The position numbers were made by a program, and so were the translations under genes. From Tomocerus qinae (lineage: Eukaryota; Arthropoda; Collembola; Entomobryomorpha; Tomoceridae), in the NCBI GenBank assembly GCA_020055645.1, contig CM034546.1:134375875-134439874 (forward strand): 64,000 nucleotides of DNA, written 5' to 3'. Within the stretch, counting starts at the first letter, position 1. Each line of letters opens with the position of its first letter. The notes beneath the pieces are model-generated. The model saw nothing but the letters and a program-made list of their open reading frames with translations, ran no database searches and was not told the DNA's origin. Of the stretch, positions 55,843 through 64,000 are shown piece after piece.

Positions 55843-57991
55843 ATGATTTTGTCCGCCAGTGATTTCCAGAGAAAAGTATTTAACACTTTGAGCACCATTG
55901 GCTGTAGTCGGGTGAAAATAAACAAAACTAGCAACAATAAATTTACTTTGGATTACGTTTCGGGATGGAGGTTGCTTATTTACACGGCTTGTCATGCCAA
56001 TTTCCTAATCAAAGTAACCTTTGTCCTTTTACTTGCGTGTGGATATTTTAATTTCACTTTGGAATTCTTTGACTACATTGCCATTTTGCTGTGGCTTTTA
56101 ATCATTGGCATGATCTTGACGAGTGAAAGATTATTCTTTAGAAAATATCCCTTCTATGAGATCCTGTGTGCAGCATGGAATATTCAAGACGATATTCAAC
56201 AGAGTTTGGGATTCTTACAAGGATTTGATTTTAAAGAAAAACTGAAAAAGATAGCCAAATCTCGGTTGATACTCCAAAGGTAAAAATATTAAAATTATTT
56301 TTTATTTTACTTTTGAAGATAAAATTGAATTAAGGACTCTGAAAGACTTAGTAATTAATACGAATAGTTATCGAACAAATACATACATGGAAATGTGCAT
56401 TTTACGCAGGGAACAAATAAGGACATGCCTTTTTTATAAAAAGGATAGGGGTAAGATTTTTATAAAGCAGTCCTTTTTTTCCTTTTTACCTTTTTTGATG
56501 TAGAAGCGTGCCCCATTTACATGTAAATAAGGCAAAAATGGTAAAAAGGACTGCTTTAAAAAAAGTAGTGTTTTCCCCGATTTAATCTAATAAAATAATA
56601 CTATGTAATGTCTATAAGTACTTTCCAAGGAACAAAAAAGGTAGTCCTTTTTTTAAAAAAGATAAAAAGTACTAATTTTCTAAAAAAAATCAGTCCTTTT
56701 TACGTTATTTACATGTAAAAAGTAAGTAAATGGGGCACGCTTCCACGTCAAAAAAGGTAAAAAAGACAAAAAAGGACTGCTTTTAAAAAATCTTACTCCT
56801 GTTTTTTTATTAAAAGGTAAAAGACAAAAAAGGTTTTTTTTTGTTCCCTAGTATTTTCCAAGCTAGTTAGGAATTAGTATATTTTTAAATTATTCTAATA
56901 CATTATTCCAATACATATTCCATGAATTGTTTTTTCTGAATCGAATAACTTAGTATTATATCTTATTTTTATTAGTACTTACATAAGTATAAAAACTTTG
57001 TATGGCACTGTAGAAATATCCGGCAATTACAGATTCAATTTCCCTTTTCATTTCAAACTAGTATCGTAAACATCTGAATATTTCACTATACTCGTTCATT
57101 TGCCATTTTAATGCATAATTAAATTTCATAGTACTTTAGACAGTTAAATAAGGAAGTTATAACATTGAGATAAAAGAAAGGAATGAGTTTGATGAATAAA
57201 TTAATATTTTCATTAGCTGGATTGCTGCGGTTGGGTCGGCGGCGATGATAGTCCAGTTTGTAGCAGCACCGAAGTACTATACATTCACATACTCAGCTGT
57301 AGAGCAGGAATCGGATATTTTGTTACTTCTGTTCGGTTTTCACGAATTGGTATTTATATTTCATGGATGGCAGTTCTACGGAGGTATCATTTACGTCAGC
57401 AGTTGCTTGGGAGCAGAGATGACGCATTGTTTGGAGACTTTGACAGAGAATTTGTCATCTATTCTGGAAATCGGAATTCTTCAAGAAAATGACAATTACA
57501 TTTCATCTGCAAACAGCGATAAGAAATCTCAGCCCCAATTCGATATTCATTCAATTCTGGCGCAGTATAAAAAATTGATGATTCTATCAGACCGGATAAA
57601 TGATTATGCTTCGTTCAACTTCCTCATTATCCATTTCTTGGCCTATTGTCAAATGATCTCTGATGTTTTTGTCATGATCCAACTCCTCCGAATGCCAGAG
57701 ACGGACGTCATGGGGATCTTTTTCTTTCTGGAGGACTGTCTCGTATGCATGTACATGTTGTTCAAGGTTTTCAAATCCATGGCTTTTGTCCGAGAGGCAT
57801 CTGACACTTTCCTCAATGCCCTCAAATTCTTTCTGAAACAAGACACTTCTCCGGAGCAGAGACTCAAAAGGGAAGTTTATTCCCTCAGAACCGTCTCCAT
57901 GAAAATCGGACCAAGTTTCATCGGCAGAAGCATGGTTGGTGCAGCGATGATGAATTTAATGAACTATTACGTCTGTGTTGCCATGTGGTAA
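55843..57991 (+). CDS. Gustatory-receptor-like seven-helix membrane protein
   Basis: Exons 55843-56279 and 57217-57991 join in frame (CAAAG|GTAAAA to CATTAG|C) to give about 403 residues. Exon 1 has a short cytosolic start, then helices YTACHANFLIKVTFVLLLAC and YIAILLWLLIIGMILT. Exon 2 has three further helices (AAVGSAAMIVQFV, ELVFIFHGWQFYGGIIYVS, FNFLIIHFLAYCQMIS), a polar loop with RLKREVYSLRTVSMKIGPSF, the place of the conserved receptor C-terminal signature, and the end MMNLMNYYVCVAMW. It would be a ligand-gated cation channel for taste or contact cues. The stop TGGTAA could also be a donor (TG|GTAAAT), so a tiny last exon is not excluded. The 937-base intron holds two hAT-type MITEs. Similar in design to the gene at 3.4 kb but not a recent duplicate. 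Confidence 0.7.
56407..56580. mobile_element. hAT-type MITE, copy E (right end missing)
   Basis: Begins CAGGGAACAAATAAGGAC; the homology fades around 56580 with no terminal GTTCCCTG, so it is truncated. Inside the intron of the gustatory-receptor-like gene. Confidence 0.7.
56626..56850. mobile_element. hAT-type MITE, copy F
   Basis: Begins CAAGGAACAAAAAAGG and ends TTTTGTTCCCTA, with both ends mutated at one base. Flanks GTACTTTC and GTATTTTC match in 7 of 8 positions. Inside the same intron as copy E, 46 bases away, and in the opposite sense. Confidence 0.8.
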
Positions 57992-58889
57992 ATCTAGGTT
58001 ATCTACACCCGGAAATTAATTCTGAAAATAGAAAAAAGGTTCGACGGTTTACATAGCTAAAGACGGTGCATAATTAATAATCCACACTTAGATTAATCAA
58101 AAGTAAAAATAGACACATTACCATTATACAGGGAAAAAGACCTTTTTTGTCCTTCACATTTTTTGCCTTTTTTATAAAAAATGTAGGAGTAAGTTTTAAA
58201 AAAGCAGTCCTTTTTTGCCTTTTTCTGATGTATCAGCGTGCTCCATTTAATTCCACTTTACATGTAAATAAGGTAAAAACGACTGCATTTTTTAAAAAAG
58301 CAATACTTTTTACCTTTTTTGCAAAAAAGGACTTTTTTAGTTCCCTGCACTTATATCTGAATCAACTGTTTAATTTTGTAAAATAATGCTTTTCCGCTCT
58401 ATCTATTAAGTTTAGTAAACACTCATGCACTATTCGCTACAAATATAATACAGTATACTGGATTGAAAAGAATAAACGTCTGGAGAAACCTATCCAAAAA
58501 ACCGAAGATCGAAATTTTTGAATATAGTGATAGTAATCCGATTTCGAGGAGGAAAAATCTATTTTACTGAATAAATTATAATGTTTTTATGCCAATGCCA
58601 ATTTCTGATAATGGCTGATTAACTTTTTAATTGATAAAAATTAGCATGATTTAAACTTCTTCATTGTTGATAAAAAAACTTACAATATTCCAAGCAATAT
58701 TTATAATGTTGTACATTCAGGAAACTTGTCGCGAATCCTGGAAAATCACAAAAAAGAATTAATAGTTAAGAATGTTGCGATGCTTTTGTTAATAAAAGGC
58801 GAGCCTTTGATTTTCTTACTTTTAATTTCGTATACCTTTTGAGATTCGTTCTGCAGACGAATGTAAGTCAATTTTACAGTATCTGGAAT
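57992..58889. other. Intergenic between convergent genes, with MITE copy G
   Basis: No gene. Contains the 3' flank of the receptor-like gene, one hAT-type MITE and AT-rich DNA up to the stop of the PGAP4-like gene. Confidence 0.55.
58129..58347. mobile_element. hAT-type MITE, copy G
   Basis: Starts CAGGGAAAAAGACC and ends ACTTTTTTAGTTCCCTG. Flanks CCATTATA and CACTTATA match in 6 of 8 positions. Confidence 0.8.
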
Positions 58890-60170
58890 TTAGTACAGAA
58901 GGTCGTAAAATAGCATAGTGGCCGGATCCTTTGCCTCTGTCAGTGTGGAGTGCATTCCTATATGATTTGCAAGATTCGGTTGTACCAGATAGGACATTAG
59001 ATTTTCCTCAGTTGAAAAGTCATCAAGGGCTAGATCAACTCCTTTGGCGCATTTTAAACATTCCGATGATTGCAAATAACGAGCGATTTTCTGAATGATT
59101 TCTTGAGGATAAACGACAGCAGGAGTGCAACATCCAAAGTCATGGCCTACTTGATAAAAGTAGGAATTAATTCTTCTTAACTCCAAAAGAGCTTGTCTGC
59201 CAATAGACATGGTCAGGAAAATCCCATATAAAGATCCCAAGCTTATTCCAACCAATAACAACATACCTTTGTATTTGAATACGGATTTACATATTAAAAA
59301 GCTGAAGAAAATACTAAACACGACGATAATACTTATCTCAATCAGTTTTTGAGGATTCAATTCAAAGCCCATCCATTTTTCAGGAAAATAAAGTTTCATG
59401 TAACTCCATTTCTCTCCTTTAGTCCATTCTCCCCGTAGTTTTTGATGCTCTACTCTAAACTCCAAGAAATAGAACAAGTTTTCAAAAAATGAAGGGAAGA
59501 CCACGACGTCATCTTCCAAGACTAAAACATATTTTGGCTGGGATCTGGACTTAGTTGTCAAATTCAAATGTTGAAATGCATTCAAACAGAATGCATAGTC
59601 AGAAGATTCTTTAGATCTCAACGCTGCGAAAGAATTTCGTGGGTTGACATTGATATTGAAAACTGTTGGAAATCTTTTATGGACGTCGATGAAATCCTTT
59701 TGGGCTTTCCAGTTTTCATCCACGTTGCAAATAATTATAGGAACTGAATGTAGATTATGCTTTGAATAAAATATCTTTGATTCTCTGTCAAGTGCTGCAA
59801 CAGTTTGTTGTAAATAATGCGGCTCGCATTGAAATTCAAAAGAGTCACCCACTCCACAGATATTCCTCCGGGTAGTTATTACAACAGCCACCATCTCCAC
59901 ACTCTCCTCACTTAGCCATTGCGAATGAAGACGAACATTATCTTCTGGGGATATTCCCTCGAGATAACATTGTGCACTTGTAAATCTCTCCTTGTTATTT
60001 TCATTCACTAGGGAAGAGGCACTTGTCTTTAGACTCTCAGAGGCAAAAAGGAAAAACAAAGGTGAATAAACACATCTCGGTATTAAAAATGGAAACACCA
60101 CAAAAACTGTCCCCAACCACAGAAATAAATTGCATTGCACTATTTTAGGCAGCTTAAATAAAGATCTCAT
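58890..60170 (-). CDS. PGAP4/TMEM246-like Golgi GalNAc-transferase for GPI anchors
   Basis: A single exon; the first ATG (60170) gives 426 residues, near the usual 400. PGAP4 adds a GalNAc side chain to GPI-anchor glycans in the Golgi. Family layout is complete: an N-terminal membrane helix (LFLWLGTVFVVFPFLI, about 15-30), a lumenal glycosyltransferase domain (VAVVITTRRN, IIICNVDENW), the metal-binding EDD in YVLVLEDDVVVFPSFFENL (about 214-232), then two tandem helices inserted in the domain (ISIIVVFSIFFSFLICKSVF and MLLLVGISLGSLYGIFLTM, about 280-321), which is the hallmark of PGAP4. The C-terminal part has CCTPAVVYPQEIIQKIARYL and QPNLANHIGMHSTL, also family-typical. Nothing suggests a broken gene. 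Not linked to its neighbours. Confidence 0.88.
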   Translation of the reverse strand: MRSLFKLPKIVQCNLFLWLGTVFVVFPFLIPRCVYSPLFFLFASESLKTSASSLVNENNKERFTSAQCYLEGISPEDNVRLHSQWLSEESVEMVAVVITTRRNICGVGDSFEFQCEPHYLQQTVAALDRESKIFYSKHNLHSVPIIICNVDENWKAQKDFIDVHKRFPTVFNINVNPRNSFAALRSKESSDYAFCLNAFQHLNLTTKSRSQPKYVLVLEDDVVVFPSFFENLFYFLEFRVEHQKLRGEWTKGEKWSYMKLYFPEKWMGFELNPQKLIEISIIVVFSIFFSFLICKSVFKYKGMLLLVGISLGSLYGIFLTMSIGRQALLELRRINSYFYQVGHDFGCCTPAVVYPQEIIQKIARYLQSSECLKCAKGVDLALDDFSTEENLMSYLVQPNLANHIGMHSTLTEAKDPATMLFYDLLY

Positions 60171-62084
60171 TTTATTACAACACAATTTCCTACAAGGATG
60201 AACTTTTTATTTTCAAATCAAAGACAAGGAGGATTTATTTGAATGATTTAAAATTTAGCACCATATACTAATAAATAAAGAACGTGTTGACCCAAATACT
60301 AAACACATAAGCAGAAAATGTTATTATCCAGCTGCAGAAATATATTACACATGGTGACAATTACTACTCCAGTCGCAGTCACAGATAACAACCGTTGTAC
60401 ACAGACATATTGTGAGCTTTGAGAGATAACAGGTAATTATCTATATGACAGGTCTTCCTATACTGCTCCGTGCGTGAAAATACCTAATACTACATTACCA
60501 TTCAAAACTAAATATTACCTACACCGTAGTCGTATATAGCATTGTGTAGGTACTTACTCAAAAGCACATTACATTTGTTGAGGTTTCTGTAAATTAACAT
60601 AGACATTATTACTATACCGAGATAAGACAAATTTTGTAGGGCAACCTTTTCATTATCACTAAAATCCGCTCCTTTGTTTAGTAAAAGTATGCTTAATAGT
60701 TCAGCATTAAAAATATTAAATAATTTTTATTTTCCTTATATTATATCTGTACATGTATACTCTAATTAGCCAACCTGCGTATATATATATAAATAGTTCG
60801 TAGTGTGCCATTTAGAAGTAAATACAGCTTAATAGCCCCCAAAATAATCCTACACCTTTAGTCAAATGTGCGTAATTGCTTTTCTGAGAACCTCTTATAG
60901 GAACTACATACCTAAAATATGTAAATGAAGCACGTCATACCTAAAAACATTGTTACCGCCTTGGTTTAATATTTCGTTATGACAATACATGATATTATGT
61001 TCTTTTTGGTTATTCATATATCCAAGGACCTAAACCATTGGATACTAAATAAAAGCTCTACCTGCGAAGTTATATACAATGACCAAAAAAGGTTTGCATA
61101 CTAAACTAGACAGTTTATATTTGGTTACAGATATTAATATTTTACTACTATATTGTACCGAGATGAGATTATTGTTATTTGTAGTAATATTATACGTGCT
61201 GCACATTCAACGGTTTATTATGACAGAGACACATTTAAATAATATATATTCTAACTTGTGATACATTTTTAAGAGTAAATGGGAAATCTTATACCCCTAT
61301 TATACAAATTATACATTTTATTCCTATTTCATTGTTCATATATCATGGGGATTTGGAGATTTTACAAATAGGAATCGCCATACAAGATTCCTGATGTGCA
61401 AATAATATATTTTCTGATTTTCTGGAATCAGACTCTTCCATCAATGTTATTGATTATCTTTTAAAATTTAAATATCAGAGCAAACAAACAAATACCGCAT
61501 AAAAAGAAACAAAATGGGAAGAATACGCAATAAGATTGACAACTGATTGCTATTTCATGGATGAGAGGGATTTTCGATAAATTTACTTTTTTTCTGTACA
61601 GAAGTTTTTGTAAACAAAAAAAATGTAAATCTATCCCAATTGGTGTCCGATGTCGATGGTATAAGGCAGTTTATACTTGAACTCTTTTCATCGTAAATTA
61701 AAAATCGCTTAGTTTTATTTACCATTGCAATTCCGGGTTCATTAACCTTTTTATTAGACGGGAGTAATTACTAAATCTGGCATTGTGCATTCACCTATTG
61801 AGTTAAAGCGTTTTGAAAAGTTCATTTCGGCTTTGGTAGGAAGGCTACAATTTCAATTATTATGCGAACCACCTTTTTAACTATTTACATTACATTTAAG
61901 AGTATTTGTAGAAATACATTATTCCATTGGCAATAAATAGAAAGTCAATAGCGTCTCTTCAGTTTGTTGCACAAATTAATGCTTTAAAGTCTTTTCCAGT
62001 TCAACTCAAAATTTCAAGTTCCCCGACCTCAAACTCCGACTTGCTACAAATACTTACTAAAATTAGAAAACCAAGATTTGAAAA
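60171..62084. other. Intergenic, nothing recognised
   Basis: AT-rich DNA between two divergent genes, with no convincing coding frame, RNA gene or repeat. Confidence 0.5.
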
Positions 62085-64000
62085 ATGAATGGTCAAATTT
62101 CCTTTACGAAAGGATTTCTGAAAATATTTTGTTTGATTTTCAGTATTTTAGGATTAGCCACAATTTATTTTTACTTCTCATCTTTTTCTGCAAATCAACG
62201 TTGCAATTGCGAAGACGTTCAATCCCGTTCAACAAAAGATATTCCAGGTGCTATTTTACTAGATATAGATCCTGCACAACTGGACAATATGACACAAGAT
62301 GATCATTTGTTGTGGAAGTACATTAGAAATCATCACATTGTACCACCATCAAAAAAAAATTACAACTTGGAAAAGACTAGCCCTACTACTGAGCCTGAAA
62401 CCCAAGGTCAAGGTCGCATCGCCCATAAAATTCTCAAATACATGGTACCATTTTAATAAGTCAATTTGAAAATATTACAAAATACAGTTCATAATGTGGA
62501 TCTTGTATTTTCTTTTTAAAATAGACTGGAGGTTTCTTTGTGGAAGCAGGAGCTCATAACGGTGAATATGGATCAACTACAATAGATTTAGAGAGAAATT
62601 ACAACTGGACTGGAATGCTTATTGAAGGGGATCCATTAATTTATCCTCATTTGAAGAGGAAACACAGAAGAGCTTGGTTATCTGATGCTTGTCTCTCTCC
62701 AACAAGAAATCCCCAACTTGTAAACATTTACTTTTAACAAGAAATAAAATATTTGACTAAATCACCTCATTTTTTAAAAAAGTAGTATTTTGGTGTCACC
62801 TAATTAGCTTCTTCTGGTTGTGCCTCTAAAGATACCAATATACAAATCCAAGGCCGTATTGAGGGGGCGAGGGGGGATTGGGGTCAAATGACCCCCCCTA
62901 AATCCAAGAAAAAGGGGAATTTTTTCTCAAAATACCAAAAAATTTCGCGATTTTATGTGACTTTTATGCTATTTTTGACTCATTTTAGACAAAATAAGCC
63001 AAAATTTTTCGCGCTTCGCGCGATTATGTCTAATATAATATTGTCCTATGATATCACTGCCCCCTCCGAAATCGACTTCTAAATACGGTACTGTACGAAT
63101 CCAGTAGTGTGTTATTACTGTAAAGTCTGAAGGGTATATTATTTTTAATCTGAAATGACTGTTGCTTTCACAGGTGAACTTTAGTCATGCCGATAACTAT
63201 GATATTGCCAGCAGAGTTGGAAGTCCCACATCAGCGACCAACAAATGGACGACTTTTGAAGTACAATGTTTTCCTATTTACGCAATACTTGCTGCCATTC
63301 ACGTTAAAGTTGTCGACTATTTTAGTTTGGATGTAGAGGGACTTGAATTAAAAGTTTTACACTCCATACCTTTTGATCGGTTATTAATTAAGGTAAGTTT
63401 TGCAACAGATACGAAATGGAATCTTCCAATAGGCTATATTTCTTATCGAGTTTTAATCGGATGGATAATCTTGAACTGGAAGAGTTAATTAACGAAATAA
63501 TACTTTTCTATTTTCAATATTCCAAAAATGGCAACAAAAAACCTTGAATTTCAAGCATTTTTCTTGGCTTTATTTTTTCGGTGAAAAAACTGGACATTAA
63601 ACATTTATCAGAGAATATCCGTGATTCGCTATCAGTGAAAAATTGTCTAAGCTGATAAAAATTGTCAACAGAAAAAGTGTACAAATATATTTTCTCTGAA
63701 ATGTGGCAACTGAAAAAATAATCCACCGAAAAAATTAAACTCAGTTACTCAACAAAGTAAAAGACATAATAGTTTCTTTAGTCCCACAGAGGTAGTAGTA
63801 GTATTTCCTATTTATACAATAACTTTAAGGAAGGGTCTATTGGAAGAGTGGAAAGTTAAAATACACTAATACACAAATCCCTTGAATTCATAGGTTTTCT
63901 CTATAGAGTTTCACTTGCTGTCAGCAGACGATAAAAAAGCTCTTATGAGGTTTATGGAATCCAAAAGTTATCGTCTTACTACTCAGACTTCCATCGACTT
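62085..64000 (+). CDS. FkbM-methyltransferase-like / Star-like membrane protein (3' end outside window)
   Basis: Four phase-0 exons: 62085-62444, 62525-62719, 63174-63392 and 63894 to the window edge. The N-terminus has a signal anchor (FLKIFCLIFSILGLATIYFY, about 11-30), a polar stalk, then the FkbM-type domain: GGFFVEAGAHNGEYGSTTI (SAM-binding loop I), NWTGMLIEGDP, DYFSLDVEGLELKVLHSIPF, and IEFHLLSADDKKALMRFMES. This is the layout of arthropod Star-like proteins, a large FkbM-derived family in which Drosophila Star helps export the EGF-receptor ligand Spitz; whether such members still methylate is not known. The acceptor at 63893 (ATTCATAG) is chosen because the AG 15 bases later shifts the frame. 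The intron between exons 2 and 3 contains a GC-tipped dispersed repeat. Confidence 0.88.
62850..63089. repeat. GC-tipped dispersed repeat, in an intron
   Basis: Left AAGGCCGTATTGAGGGGGCG and right CCCCCTCCGAAATCG...AAATACGG form an imperfect inverted repeat. Inside: CCCCCCCTAAATCCAAGAAA, TTTTTTCTCAAAATACC and a TTTTTCGCGCTTCGCGCGA hairpin, shared with the copy at 20.9 kb. Confidence 0.65.

Noticed and set aside
55696..55995. Minus-strand frame of 99 residues
   Set aside because: Mostly antisense to exon 1 of the receptor-like gene and without recognisable features.

Overview
This is an AT-rich eukaryotic window. Split genes with GT-AG introns (mostly tens to a few hundred bases), long non-coding stretches, many inverted-repeat DNA-transposon relics and chemoreceptor-type genes point to an arthropod. 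Two gustatory-receptor-like seven-helix genes, one divergent ionotropic receptor, an SNTX-like protein, a firefly-luciferase/4CL-type ligase and a Star/FkbM-type protein would fit a springtail or other basal hexapod, but this is inference: no rRNA or mitochondrial marker is present.

Layout. 1-1296 (-): 5' part of a SMYD4-like methyltransferase. 3387-5073 (+): gustatory-receptor-like gene. 6203-6626 and 8053-8666 (-): two small single-pass membrane proteins, tentative. 10.7-21.8 kb: a repeat-rich desert with a TTAA-flanked element, Helitron-like 3' ends, a mariner-like transposase relic, a 1.2 kb inverted-repeat element, a 140-bp tandem array and a pentapeptide-like minisatellite. 21975-23049 (+): membrane-anchored LRR-like protein. 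23601-25247: TA-flanked element with a satellite core. 25516-27426 (-): ionotropic receptor. 28905-31163 (-): an SNTX-like protein fused in frame to a complete fatty-acid-binding-protein (FABP) domain. 33608-34717 (+): secreted Ala-rich protein. 35056-37568 (-): 4CL/luciferase-like acyl-CoA ligase in eight exons. 40248-41678 (+): F-box protein. 43453-52958: a torsin neighbourhood with three genes for LAP1/LULL1-type torsin-activator domains (one carrying two domain copies), an unknown gene and a torsin AAA+ ATPase. 55843-57991 (+): second gustatory-receptor-like gene. 58890-60170 (-): PGAP4/TMEM246-like Golgi GPI-glycan transferase. 62085-64000 (+): FkbM/Star-like protein running off the right edge.

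Two things stand out. First, the torsin and its presumed activators lie within 10 kb of each other, all four activator domains keep the arginine at the arginine-finger position, and the torsin appears to lack an ER signal peptide and instead starts with an N-myristoylation-type sequence. This suggests an ATPase/activator set that may not work in the ER lumen. Second, the SNTX-FABP chimera keeps FABP-like intron positions inside its C-terminal part, so it looks like a true gene fusion. A family of about 0.2 kb hAT-type MITEs (seven copies with 8-bp target duplications) is scattered through introns and gene flanks.
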